Source of the DNA: Lachnospiraceae bacterium
GTDB taxonomy: Bacteria > Bacillota > Clostridia > Lachnospirales > Lachnospiraceae
DNA: 64,000 nt
NCBI GenBank assembly: GCA_031263035.1
Contig: JAISGP010000079.1
Location: 1 to 64,000, forward strand
Reading direction: 5' to 3'
The notes under the pieces were generated by a model. The model saw only the letters and a program-made list of their open reading frames with translations. It searched no databases and had not been told where the DNA came from. Position numbers and translations under genes: made by a program. Position 1 is the stretch's first letter. Each line of letters opens with the position of its first letter. Positions 36,375 through 45,529 of the stretch are shown one piece after another.

Positions 36375-36843
36375 TTTAACCCTCCTAATTTTAAATGATT
36401 TTTGGATAAATCCCTTAAGATAAGCATTTATCCCAAATTGGTTACAGTATATCATAGTTAATTTTAAATTAATGTTATTTTTTTGTGCAAATCAAGTGTT
36501 TTAATATGTTTTATTTTTATACATAATAATAAAAGAGAATTGTTTAAAAATTTAATTGCAAATTTATAGTTAGATAAAAAAATAATTATTGTCAAATTTT
36601 ATTTAATTTAAAGATAAAATCCTTTAAATACTAGATCAACTTGGATTTTTATTCAAAAATTTTCACAAAATTCAATATTTATGCAATTATATAAACTGAT
36701 TTTTTATTGATTAAATCTTGCAAATACAGTATTATTAATAGGTATATGTAAAAAACAAAATATATAAAAAATATTTACCATATTAGATTTTATAAAAGTG
36801 TGGAAAATATTAGTTTAAATATAGAAAAGGGGACAGATTTATA
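36375..36843. other. Divergent intergenic region between the alcohol dehydrogenase and the flavin reductase fusion genes
   Basis: This is about 470 bases and extremely AT-rich. I see possible TTGCAA elements near 36557 and 36718 but no convincing -10 at the right distance, no Rex-type palindrome, and no ORF with an RBS. The RBS AAAAGGGGA of the fusion gene lies at the right end. Confidence 0.5.
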
Positions 36844-37824
36844 ATGTCTAAAGAAACATGGAAACCAGGAAATATGCTTTATCCCTTACCGGTAGTTTGT
36901 GTAAGTTGTAAGAGACCAGGAGAAAAGCCAAATATAATAACTATTGCATGGGCAGGAACTATTTGCAGTAACCCGCCTATGGTATCTATTTCAATTACTA
37001 AGCAAAGATATTCTCATGATATAATCTGGGAAACGAAAGAATTTGTTATTAATCTTGTAAATAAAGATTTAATATATCCTTGTGATTACTGTGGAGTTAA
37101 ATCCGGTAGAGATGTAGATAAGTTTAAAGAAATGAATTTGACACCTTTAAAGTCCAAGAATATTGAAGCTCCCGGAATTAAGGAAAGTCCTGTTAATATA
37201 GAATGTAAAGTTAAACAGATAATTGAACTGGGCTCTCATGATATGTTTATTGCAGAAGTAGTTGGAGTAACCGTTGAAAATGAGTATATGGATGAAAATA
37301 ATAAGTTTAGCCTAAACGAAACAGGACTGGTTACTTATTCTCATGGTGAATATTTTACCTTGGGAGAAAAGATTGGTAAATTCGGTTATTCTGTAAGAAA
37401 AAATAAGGGAAAGTTAGTAGCTTATGTAGATGGAAGTTATAATGTGGCAACTAAAGAATTCTCTTATGGAATGGTACTTATTGGAGACTTGGGTACTGAG
37501 CAATTTTCTAAGAAATTTAATGATGAAAGCTTAAGCTCTATGAGAAATGTTGCAGGAGAAATTAAAGGGGCAGAGGCAGCCATTTCCTATGCCTATGATA
37601 ATGGATATAAGGAACTTGAAATTTATTATGATTATGAAGGAATAGCTAAATGGCCTCTTAGTCAGTGGAAGGCAAATAAAGAAGGAACAAAAGCCTATAA
37701 AGCATACTATGATAAACTTAAAGACAAGATTAAAATTAAGTTTAATAAGGTTATCGCTCATACAGGTGACAAATATAATGAAATGGCAGATAAACTTGCT
37801 AAAGATGAATTAGGAATTAAATAA
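36844..37824 (+). CDS. Flavin reductase-like domain fused to RNase HI domain
   Basis: This 326-residue protein joins two domains in one open frame. Residues 1 to about 165 form a flavin reductase-like (FMN-binding split barrel) domain, with LYPLPVVCVSC near 12-22, ITIAWAGTICSNPP near 32-45 and SITKQRYSHDII near 50-61. After GKFGYSVRK, where such proteins usually end, residues about 190-326 form an RNase HI domain. Its catalytic carboxylates are all present: Asp196 (AYVDGSY), Glu239 (AGEIKGAEA), Asp263 (YYDYEG) and Asp316 (EMADKLAK), plus His306. Both parts look functional. The fusion is unusual, and how FMN chemistry relates to RNA-DNA hybrid cleavage is unknown. The RBS AAAAGGGGA precedes ATG 36844. 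Confidence 0.88.
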   Translation: MSKETWKPGNMLYPLPVVCVSCKRPGEKPNIITIAWAGTICSNPPMVSISITKQRYSHDIIWETKEFVINLVNKDLIYPCDYCGVKSGRDVDKFKEMNLTPLKSKNIEAPGIKESPVNIECKVKQIIELGSHDMFIAEVVGVTVENEYMDENNKFSLNETGLVTYSHGEYFTLGEKIGKFGYSVRKNKGKLVAYVDGSYNVATKEFSYGMVLIGDLGTEQFSKKFNDESLSSMRNVAGEIKGAEAAISYAYDNGYKELEIYYDYEGIAKWPLSQWKANKEGTKAYKAYYDKLKDKIKIKFNKVIAHTGDKYNEMADKLAKDELGIK

Positions 37825-37836
37825 TTACAGTATAAT

Positions 37837-37859
37837 TAATTAACAGTTAATGTTAATTA
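37837..37859. promoter_or_regulatory. Palindromic hairpin before the sulfhydrylase gene
   Basis: A perfect 9-bp inverted repeat (TAATTAACA at 37837-37845, TGTTAATTA at 37851-37859) has a 5-base centre. It lies between the fusion gene's stop and the GGAGGGG RBS. There is no T run, so an operator is more likely than a terminator. Confidence 0.4.
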
Positions 37860-37893
37860 TGAATAAGTATTTCTAACAATGGAGGGGAAAGTT

Positions 37894-39171
37894 ATGAGTA
37901 AAAATTTAGAAACAATCTGTGTACAAGGTGGATGGCAACCGTCTAATGGTGAAGCTAGAGTACTTCCAATTTATCAAAGTACCACATTTAAATATGATAC
38001 AAGTGAGGAGATGGGGGCTCTTTTTGACTTAGAAAAGTCTGGTTATTTCTATTCTCGCCTTGCAAATCCAACCTGTGATAATGTTGCAAATAAAATATGT
38101 GAACTTGAAGGTGGTGTAGCAGCTATGCTTACCTCATCAGGACAAGCTGCTTCTATGTATGCAGTTACCAATATTTGCGAAGCAGGCGACCATATGATAT
38201 GTGCAGCTAAAATATATGGTGGAACATCTAATTTATTAACAGTTACATTAAAAAGATTTGGTATTGAAGCAACTTTAGTTGATCAAGATTTACCTGAAGA
38301 AGAATTAGAAAAATATTTTAAACCAAATACTAAATGTGTTCTTGCTGAAACCATTTCTAACCCAGCAGGAGTAATTTTAGATATAGAAAAATTTGCAAGA
38401 GTATGTCATAAACATGGTGTACCTCTTATGTGTGATAATACATTTGCAACTCCAATTCATTGTCAGCCTTTTAAATGGGGAGCAGATATTGTAATACACT
38501 CAACTACAAAGTATATGGATGGTCATGCAATGGCAGTTGGTGGTGCTATTGTAGATTCCGGAAATTTTGATTGGGAAAAATATCCAGATAAATTCAAAGG
38601 ATTAACAACTCCTGATGATTCTTATCATGGTATTATTTACACAAAGAAATTTGGAAAAGGTGCATATATTACAAAAGCTACAGTTCAATTAATGAGAGAT
38701 ATGGGAGCTGTTCAAAGTCCTATGAATGCTTTTCTTACAAATGTTGGACTTGAGACACTTCATCTTCGTATGGAAAGACATTATGAAAATGCCTTAGCAG
38801 TTGCTAAGTTCTTAGAAAATCATCCAAAGGTAGCTTGGGTTGAATTTGCAGGTCTTCCTGATAGTCAGTATCATGAACTAGCTACTAAATATATGCCAAA
38901 GGGAACTTGTGGAGTACTATCTTTTGGACCTATTGGTGGTAAAGAAGGAGCTATGAAATTCACTAATGGTCTTAAAATGATAGCTATTGTTACTCATGTA
39001 GCTGATGTTAGATCTTGTGTTCTTCATCCGGCAAGTCATACTCATAGACAGCTTAATGAAGAACAACTTCTTGAAGCAGGTGTACTACCAGATTTAATTA
39101 GACTATCTGTAGGTATTGAAAGTATTGATGATATAATTGCGGATTTAGATCAAGCATTATCTGTTTTATAG
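37894..39171 (+). CDS. O-acetylhomoserine sulfhydrylase/homocysteine synthase (Cys/Met metabolism PLP enzyme)
   Basis: This 425-residue PLP enzyme of the gamma family most likely makes homocysteine from O-acetylhomoserine and sulfide. The lysine that binds PLP lies in HSTTKYMDGH (near 206), the phosphate site has SSGQAASMYA near 88-97, and FYSRLANPTCD near 54-64 matches MetY-type enzymes. The C-terminal SHTHRQLNEEQL near 385-396 is typical. I start at ATG 37894, eight bases after GGAGGGG, five codons into the frame. A methionine gamma-lyase role is possible but less likely given the length and motifs. Confidence 0.9.
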   Translation: MSKNLETICVQGGWQPSNGEARVLPIYQSTTFKYDTSEEMGALFDLEKSGYFYSRLANPTCDNVANKICELEGGVAAMLTSSGQAASMYAVTNICEAGDHMICAAKIYGGTSNLLTVTLKRFGIEATLVDQDLPEEELEKYFKPNTKCVLAETISNPAGVILDIEKFARVCHKHGVPLMCDNTFATPIHCQPFKWGADIVIHSTTKYMDGHAMAVGGAIVDSGNFDWEKYPDKFKGLTTPDDSYHGIIYTKKFGKGAYITKATVQLMRDMGAVQSPMNAFLTNVGLETLHLRMERHYENALAVAKFLENHPKVAWVEFAGLPDSQYHELATKYMPKGTCGVLSFGPIGGKEGAMKFTNGLKMIAIVTHVADVRSCVLHPASHTHRQLNEEQLLEAGVLPDLIRLSVGIESIDDIIADLDQALSVL

Positions 39172-39265
39172 ATACAGTGTTGCCAGTATACTTGTTTTTC
39201 AAAAGGTTTATTTAATATATAATTAAATTTATACAATATTTGGATAATGTAGAAAAGGCGAGAAT

Positions 39266-40237
39266 ATGAAAGGTAGAAGAAAACTTATTCCTACCATTTA
39301 TTTGGCTGGAGATAAGGCAGTTAAAAGTATAGAAAATAAAGAAGAGCTTGAAATAGACCCATCTACTTTAGCTAAAAAGTATGAAAAAGATGGGGGAGAT
39401 TATATTATGGTTTTTGACTTATCTAAATCAGATGAAGACCATAAGTTGGCTGTAGAAGAGGTTCGAAAAATTGTTGGAAAAGTAAAACTTTCTATTTTTG
39501 CTGGTGGCAACATTAAACGTTTAGAAGATATAAAGAACCTTATTCACGTTGGAGTTAAAGCAGTAGTTTTGAATTTTTCAAAATCTAGAGTTTTAGAGTT
39601 TTTAGATGAAGCGAAGATTAGATTTGGAAGAGAAAGAATTATAGTATCTTTACCAGACTTTGATACTTTATATAAAAATCAAGAACTAATTAACGAAAAT
39701 TTCGATATGCTCCTTTTTATGAATGAACCAGATATTAAGTCTGTAGTTCATACAACTGATTTAAAAAGTATCATCATGACTTATGATCAAAGTGAAGAAG
39801 AATTACAAGAATTATTAAAGAATGATTCTGTTTTCGGATTAGCCGGAGATAAAGTTAATGATTTTTCGTATAAAATAAAAGAACTTAAAGATAAAATATT
39901 AAGTGATGAAAGCCTTGATGAAATAGAACTAATTGAATATCCTATTGATAATACAGATATTGGCTCAGTGTTACTTAGAGTATTTGAAAAAGTTCAAGAT
40001 AGAAAGTTTAATCCTAAAGATGGAACCTATACTTCTGATTTATTTGCAAAAGGAGAAGAGGCAATCCTTCGAAGAATTGGAGAAGAAGTTATAGATATAT
40101 ATTTTTCTTCAAAGAATAATGATATTGAGGATATAAAGTTTAATTTAACAGATTTTTTATACCATGCAATTGCCCTTATGGTAGAAAAAGGAATTACTTG
40201 GGATGATTTAGCTAAAGAATTACTTACTAGATTGTAA
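39266..40237 (+). CDS. HisA-like/HisE (phosphoribosyl-ATP diphosphatase) protein lacking the HisI domain
   Basis: This 323-residue protein has an N-terminal HisA/HisF-like barrel (about 5-210; KLIPTIYLAGDKAV, IFAGGNIKRLEDIKNLI, FGRERIIVSLPD). Its C-terminal segment (248-323) resembles HisE, with DGTYTSDLFAKGEEAIL, GEEVIDIYFSSKNND and DFLYHAIALM. In related Lachnospiraceae proteins, as I recall them, a HisI cyclohydrolase domain of about 100 residues sits between these parts; here only a short linker remains. The barrel has Tyr12 where HisA has its catalytic Asp, and Asn293 replaces the Glu that normally precedes the HisE Asp-Leu-Leu-Tyr-His motif. It may be catalytically impaired or repurposed. 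No other his genes are nearby. Confidence 0.72.
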   Translation: MKGRRKLIPTIYLAGDKAVKSIENKEELEIDPSTLAKKYEKDGGDYIMVFDLSKSDEDHKLAVEEVRKIVGKVKLSIFAGGNIKRLEDIKNLIHVGVKAVVLNFSKSRVLEFLDEAKIRFGRERIIVSLPDFDTLYKNQELINENFDMLLFMNEPDIKSVVHTTDLKSIIMTYDQSEEELQELLKNDSVFGLAGDKVNDFSYKIKELKDKILSDESLDEIELIEYPIDNTDIGSVLLRVFEKVQDRKFNPKDGTYTSDLFAKGEEAILRRIGEEVIDIYFSSKNNDIEDIKFNLTDFLYHAIALMVEKGITWDDLAKELLTRL

Positions 40238-40382
40238 TGTGCAAATAGCCTATTAGATGAATGGGAAAGTTAGAAGTTGATGTGATAGGCTATTATTATG
40301 TGGGTAAATAAAAGATATAGTGGCTTTTGTATAAAATCATGAAGTACAATAAATTAAATAATAAATTTTTCTAGGAGGAATT

Positions 40383-41237
40383 ATGGAAAAAATATGGATT
40401 GTTGGAGCAAGTGGACAACTAGGAAGAGCATTTAAACTACATATGGATCCTTTAGATGCAGAAATTTTAATAACGGATGAAGAAGTTGATGTTACTGATT
40501 TAAAGGAAATAGATAGTTTTGGTAATATGAGTAGACCAGATGTAATTATTAACTGTGCTGCAATAACTGACGTGGATGTATGTGATAAAAACCCTGATTT
40601 AGCATATAAGGTTAATGCTATTGGAGCAAGAAATCTTGCAATAGTCGCAGAAAGTATCGGAGCTAAGTTAGTTCAAATTTCTACTGATGATGTCTTTTCA
40701 GGTTTAAATAAATTACCTTATACAGAGTATGATGAAACTCATCCAAGGACAGTCTACGGACAAAGTAAACTTGCCGGTGAGGAATATGTAAAAAATTTCT
40801 GCTCAAAACACTTTATTGTACGTAGTAATTGGGTATATGGAAAAGGCGAAAGTAACTTCCTTTATAAAGTACTTAAAGCAGCAAAAAATGAAAAAACATT
40901 TAGAGTAAGTCCTTACCAAATGGGTTCTCCAACAAGTTCTTTTGAACTTGCTAAATTTATAATACAACTTATTGATACAGATGAATTCGGTCTATACCAT
41001 GCTACTTGTAGTGGTTCTTGTAGTAGATACGAATTTGCAAAAGAAATAGTAGATTTCCTTGGTCTTGACCTTTCTCTTGAAAAGATTGAGCTAGACGAGG
41101 ATGAGATACTTGATGCAAATGTAAGTGATAGACCATGGTATGCAGTTCTAGACAACTTCGTTATGAGAATAACAGACCTATATCAAATGCCAGAATGGAA
41201 GGTTGCACTTCATGAATATCTAGAAAAGTTACAGTAA
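40383..41237 (+). CDS. dTDP-4-dehydrorhamnose reductase-like SDR protein (RmlD/RfbD family)
   Basis: This 284-residue extended short-chain dehydrogenase has the NAD(P)-binding GASGQLGRAF at residues 8-17, an INCAAITDVD segment near 56-65, and the catalytic YGQSK (Tyr-x3-Lys) near 124-128, followed by KLAGEEYV. ISTDDVFSG near 100-108 is the RmlD signature. RmlD completes dTDP-L-rhamnose synthesis, but rmlA, rmlB and rmlC are not adjacent, so the true substrate could be another 4-keto sugar. An AGGAGG RBS precedes ATG 40383. Confidence 0.85.
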   Translation: MEKIWIVGASGQLGRAFKLHMDPLDAEILITDEEVDVTDLKEIDSFGNMSRPDVIINCAAITDVDVCDKNPDLAYKVNAIGARNLAIVAESIGAKLVQISTDDVFSGLNKLPYTEYDETHPRTVYGQSKLAGEEYVKNFCSKHFIVRSNWVYGKGESNFLYKVLKAAKNEKTFRVSPYQMGSPTSSFELAKFIIQLIDTDEFGLYHATCSGSCSRYEFAKEIVDFLGLDLSLEKIELDEDEILDANVSDRPWYAVLDNFVMRITDLYQMPEWKVALHEYLEKLQ

Positions 41238-41271
41238 TTAGTAAAATTAAAATATATTTTTCGGAGGTAAT

Positions 41272-42588
41272 ATGGAAAAGAAGAAGAAATCAAAATTGGG
41301 ACTTACAACTAAAATTTTTATTGCTCTTTTGGCAGGTGCATTATTTGGAATACTTTTATGTTATGTAATTCCTGCCAGTAAAGTAAGAGATGATGTTATT
41401 ATAAATGGAATATTATATGTTATTGGGCAAGGTTTTATTAGATTAATGAAAATGCTTGTTGTACCGCTAGTATTTTGCTCTTTGGTATGTGGTGCCATGG
41501 CAATCGGTGATACTAAAAAGTTAGGTAGTGTAGGAGCTAAGGTTCTTATCATTTATCTTTTCACTACAGCAGTTGCAGTAGCTATTGCCCTTACAGTAGG
41601 TAACTTAATAAACCCTGGCATTGGGTTGGATATGGACAAGGTTAAATCCAGTGCAGCAGCCGTTCAGACTATGGAAAAAACATCTATGGTTGATACTATT
41701 TTAAATATTATACCTGATAATCCTATTGGAGCTATGGCAAATGGAAATATGCTTCAACTAATAGTGTTTGCATTAATCGTAGGCGTTATTTTAGCTAAAC
41801 TTGGCAAAAAAACTGAAGTAGTTGGAAATTTCTTTACACAATTTAATGATGTAATGATGGAAATGACTATGATGGTTATGAAACTGGCTCCTATTGGAGT
41901 ATTTTGCCTTATAGGAAAAACATTTGCAACTATTGGCTTTTCAGCCTTCATTCCACTAGGTAAATATATGATTGGAGTTCTTGCTGCTCTTGCAATTCAA
42001 TGTTTACTTGTATATATGGGATTACTAAAAGGATTTACTGGACTTAATCCATTCTTATTCTTAAAGAAGTTTTTCCCAGTTATGGCATTTGCTTTTAGTA
42101 CAGCTACATCTAATGCAACAATACCCCTTTCAATTGATACCTTAGATAAAAAGGTTGGTGTTTCTAAGAAGATTTCTTCATTTACAATACCTCTTGGAGC
42201 AACAATTAATATGGATGGAACTGCAATTATGCAAGGTGTGGCAGTTATATTTGCAGCTCAAGCCTTTGGTATTCATCTAAATATGACTGATTATTTAACT
42301 GTTATTGGAACAGCAACTCTTGCTTCTATTGGAACAGCCGGAGTGCCTTCAGTTGGACTTGTTACCCTTACAATGGTATTTAATTCAATTGGATTACCTG
42401 TTGAAGCTATTGGACTTATTATGGGTATAGATAGAATTCTTGACATGAGTAGAACAGCCATTAATATAACCGGTGATGCTGTATGTACAACAATAGTAGC
42501 ATATCAGAACGGGGCTTTAGATAAAGACGTATTCTATGCCAGAGAAAAAGATAAAAATGAAGTATTCCCTGATAAAGAGGATATTTAA
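41272..42588 (+). CDS. Dicarboxylate/amino acid:cation symporter (SDF/DAACS family)
   Basis: This 438-residue transporter belongs to the glutamate/aspartate/serine-threonine symporter family. Hallmarks are the serine-rich re-entrant loop FAFSTATSNATIPLS (about residues 274-288), the NMDGTAIMQGV motif (about 315-325), and the second loop AGVPSVGLVTL (about 360-370). The C-terminal GIDRILDMSRTAINITGDA segment (about 386-404) carries the conserved Asp and Asn that bind substrate and sodium. The substrate could be glutamate, aspartate, serine or a C4-dicarboxylate. A CGGAGG RBS precedes the start. Confidence 0.9.
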   Translation: MEKKKKSKLGLTTKIFIALLAGALFGILLCYVIPASKVRDDVIINGILYVIGQGFIRLMKMLVVPLVFCSLVCGAMAIGDTKKLGSVGAKVLIIYLFTTAVAVAIALTVGNLINPGIGLDMDKVKSSAAAVQTMEKTSMVDTILNIIPDNPIGAMANGNMLQLIVFALIVGVILAKLGKKTEVVGNFFTQFNDVMMEMTMMVMKLAPIGVFCLIGKTFATIGFSAFIPLGKYMIGVLAALAIQCLLVYMGLLKGFTGLNPFLFLKKFFPVMAFAFSTATSNATIPLSIDTLDKKVGVSKKISSFTIPLGATINMDGTAIMQGVAVIFAAQAFGIHLNMTDYLTVIGTATLASIGTAGVPSVGLVTLTMVFNSIGLPVEAIGLIMGIDRILDMSRTAINITGDAVCTTIVAYQNGALDKDVFYAREKDKNEVFPDKEDI

Positions 42589-42659
42589 TTATTTGCATAT
42601 AAATAATATAAATGATAATATATAGGGCAGTGTAAACTGCCTTTTTGATTGGAGAAATT

Positions 42660-44510
42660 ATGAGAAAACTTGCATTAGATAATGACACTTTAATGTGTGT
42701 TGAAAAGCCGGAAAGATATATTGGCGGCGAGATTAATTCAGTAATGAAAAATAAAGAAGATATGGATATTCGATTTGCTCTAGCATTTCCGGATGTATAT
42801 GAAATAGGAATGTCTCATCTTGGAATACAGATACTTTATGATATTTTAAATGAAAGAGAAGATACTTGGTGTGAAAGAGTTTATTCACCTTGGACAGATG
42901 CAGATAATATTTTTAGAGAAAAAAATATCCCTTTATTTGCACTTGAAAGTCAAGATAAATTATTAGATTTTGACTTTATAGGATTTACAATTCAATACGA
43001 AATGTGCTATACCAATATTCTTCAAATTTTAGATTTGGCAGGTATTCCATTATTTGCAAATGATAGAGGAGAGGAATTTCCAATCATAATAGGTGGTGGA
43101 CCTTGTACTTATAATCCTGAACCAATAGCAGATTTTTTTGATTTGTTTTATATTGGAGAAGGAGAGACCAATTTAAATGAGTTAATGGATTTATATAAGA
43201 AGTTTGGTAAATCTAAGGAAAAATTTCTTTTAGAAGCTTCAAAAATTGAAGGTATATATGTTCCATCTCTTTATGATGTTACATATAATTCTGATAACAC
43301 AATAAAAGAGATGATACCTAAAGGAAAAGATGTGCCTAAGGTTGTTAAAAGGACTTTAGTTTTAGATATGAAAGATGCTCATTATCCAACAAAGCCTATT
43401 GTACCTTTTATTAAGGTAACTCAAGATAGAGTTGTTCTTGAAATACAAAGAGGGTGTATTAGAGGATGCAGATTCTGTCAGGCTGGAATGGTTTATCGTC
43501 CGAGTAGAGAAAGAGATTTAGAAGATTTAAAGAGATATGCCAGGGAAATGTTAGAAAATACCGGACATGAGGAAATATCACTAAGTTCCCTTAGCTCTAG
43601 CGATTATAGTAAATTAAATGAGATTATAACTTATCTAATTGAAGAGTTTAAAGATAAAAAGATTAATGTTTCATTGCCTTCTCTTCGAATAGATGGTTTT
43701 TCTTTAGATGTTATGAGTAAAGTTCAAGATGTTAGAAAAAGTTCTCTTACATTTGCACCTGAAGCAGGTTCTCAAAGATTAAGAGATGTTATTAATAAAG
43801 GGCTAACAGAAGAAGAAATACTGGATGGTGCCTTTAAGGCATTTGAAGGTGGTTGGAATAAGGTAAAATTATACTTTATGTTAGGTTTACCAACGGAAAC
43901 AGAGGAAGATAGATTAGCAATTCCCCATTTGGCTGAAGAAATAGCTAAGAGATATTATACAATTCCGAAAGATGAAAGAAATGGTAAGTGTCAAATCACA
44001 GCTAGTAGTTCATTTTTTATTCCAAAACCATTTACTCCATTTCAATGGGCAAAAATGTATCCATATGAAAAATATAATGATTTCGCCTATGAGGTAAAAG
44101 ATGAATTTAGAAATATGCTTAATAGAAAAAGTTTAAGCTACAAATATCATGATGCTAAAACTACAATACTAGAGGGTGTATTTGCTCGTGGCGATAGACG
44201 GTTATCTAAGGTTATAGAGACAGCATATAAAGAAGGATGTCTATATGATGCTTGGTCGGAATATTTTAATTATGATGCTTGGTTAGATGCATTTGCTAAA
44301 AGTGATATTGATTATACTTTTTATATTTTAAGGGAGAGAGATGAGAATGAAATCTTCCCTTGGGATTTTATAGATATAGAGGTTAAAAAAGATTATCTTT
44401 TAAAAGAATGGAAAAAAGCCAAAGAAGGGGTGGTTACACCTAATTGTAAAGAGAAGTGTTCTGGATGTGGTTGCTTATCCATGGGTGCTGGGGTATGTGT
44501 CAAATCTTAG
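42660..44510 (+). CDS. B12-binding-domain-type radical SAM protein (TIGR03960 family)
   Basis: This 616-residue protein has an N-terminal Rossmann-like B12-binding-type domain and a radical-SAM core. The cluster cysteines are at 266, 270 and 273 (CIRGCRFC). LSSLSSSDYSKL near 303-314 and FAPEAGSQRLRDVINKGL near 366-383 are family features. The C-terminal Cys-rich tail (CKEKCSGCGC) could hold a second iron-sulfur cluster. The family is usually encoded next to a TIGR03936 protein, as here, and often near RNase E/G and rplU, which are absent. The substrate is unknown; RNA modification is a guess. I start at ATG 42660 after TTGGAGA. Confidence 0.88.
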   Translation: MRKLALDNDTLMCVEKPERYIGGEINSVMKNKEDMDIRFALAFPDVYEIGMSHLGIQILYDILNEREDTWCERVYSPWTDADNIFREKNIPLFALESQDKLLDFDFIGFTIQYEMCYTNILQILDLAGIPLFANDRGEEFPIIIGGGPCTYNPEPIADFFDLFYIGEGETNLNELMDLYKKFGKSKEKFLLEASKIEGIYVPSLYDVTYNSDNTIKEMIPKGKDVPKVVKRTLVLDMKDAHYPTKPIVPFIKVTQDRVVLEIQRGCIRGCRFCQAGMVYRPSRERDLEDLKRYAREMLENTGHEEISLSSLSSSDYSKLNEIITYLIEEFKDKKINVSLPSLRIDGFSLDVMSKVQDVRKSSLTFAPEAGSQRLRDVINKGLTEEEILDGAFKAFEGGWNKVKLYFMLGLPTETEEDRLAIPHLAEEIAKRYYTIPKDERNGKCQITASSSFFIPKPFTPFQWAKMYPYEKYNDFAYEVKDEFRNMLNRKSLSYKYHDAKTTILEGVFARGDRRLSKVIETAYKEGCLYDAWSEYFNYDAWLDAFAKSDIDYTFYILRERDENEIFPWDFIDIEVKKDYLLKEWKKAKEGVVTPNCKEKCSGCGCLSMGAGVCVKS

Positions 44511-44665
44511 GGATAGAAAAAATCCATAGGGAATACTTATGGTATAATTCATTTTAAGTAAAAAAGTTCTAATGAAAAAGAAATATATTTTTAGCAGAAC
44601 TAAAAGCTATAGTTTTTAATCATTTAATATTTTGATTAAATGGAAAGAATAAATGGAGCATATAG

Positions 44666-45472
44666 ATGAAAGCAAGAATAAAATTTAGTAAAAATGGATC
44701 ACTTATATATATTGGTCACCTTGATGTAATGAGATATTTTCAGAAAGCAATTAGAAGAGCAGGGCTACCTATAGCTTTTTCAGAAGGATTTAGCCCACAT
44801 ATGATAATGAGTTTCGCTCAACCATTAGGTGTAGGTATGTATTCTGAAGGAGAATATTTTGATATAGAGTTATTAGAATATATAGAGCCAAAGAAGGCGA
44901 TTGATGATTTAAATAAAGTAATGGCAGATGGAATAAAGATTAAAAATTTTGTTTACATTTCTGATGATAAAAAGCAAAGTGGAATGACAATTGTTGCTGC
45001 TGCAACATATTTAGCTAAATTATCTTTAAACAAATCATCATTAGATAATCTTGATATGCTCACTTTAGAAGAAGATAATAATAAAGAATTGAAAAACTTT
45101 GATAATGAAGAAGATAAAATAAAATTCTTTAATAATAAAATTCAGGAATATTTTAACAGAGATGAAATTGTGGTTTTAAAAAAGACCAAACGCTCAGAAA
45201 AAGAAGTAGATATTAAACCGATGATACTAGATATGAAATATAGTGAACAGGGATTATTTCTATTTTTATTAACAGGTAGTGAAAATAACTTAAAACCTAA
45301 TTTAGTTGTATCAGATTTTTTGATATTTTGTAACTTACCTAACAACATGCTTACAACTGATTATAAAAGGTTAGATGTATTTGCAAAAAATATCAAGAAA
45401 ACAGAAAACATTGATAATTTACAACAAGAAAATAATAATTTTATACCTTTAGATGCTTGCACCATTAAGTAA
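44666..45472 (+). CDS. TIGR03936 family radical-SAM-associated protein (DUF2344)
   Basis: This 268-residue protein matches the DUF2344 family, a small partner of TIGR03960 radical-SAM enzymes. Typical N-terminal motifs are RIKFSKNGSLIYIGHLDVMR and the FSPHMIMSFAQPLGVGM stretch. The middle (about 130-175) is a variable charged linker, and the C-terminal SDFLIFCNLP is weakly conserved. In other genomes the two proteins are sometimes fused. A gap of 155 bases separates them here. Confidence 0.85.
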   Translation: MKARIKFSKNGSLIYIGHLDVMRYFQKAIRRAGLPIAFSEGFSPHMIMSFAQPLGVGMYSEGEYFDIELLEYIEPKKAIDDLNKVMADGIKIKNFVYISDDKKQSGMTIVAAATYLAKLSLNKSSLDNLDMLTLEEDNNKELKNFDNEEDKIKFFNNKIQEYFNRDEIVVLKKTKRSEKEVDIKPMILDMKYSEQGLFLFLLTGSENNLKPNLVVSDFLIFCNLPNNMLTTDYKRLDVFAKNIKKTENIDNLQQENNNFIPLDACTIK

Positions 45473-45529
45473 AATAAGGTATTATTAATTTCATGAAAAA
45501 TTTATAATTAATTAGTAAGGGGAAGATAA

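Noticed and set aside
40244..40294. AATAGCCTAT/ATAGGCTATT inverted repeat as a terminator after the HisA-like/HisE gene
   Set aside because: The loop is over 30 bases and the following T content is low, so it is too weak to list as a feature.
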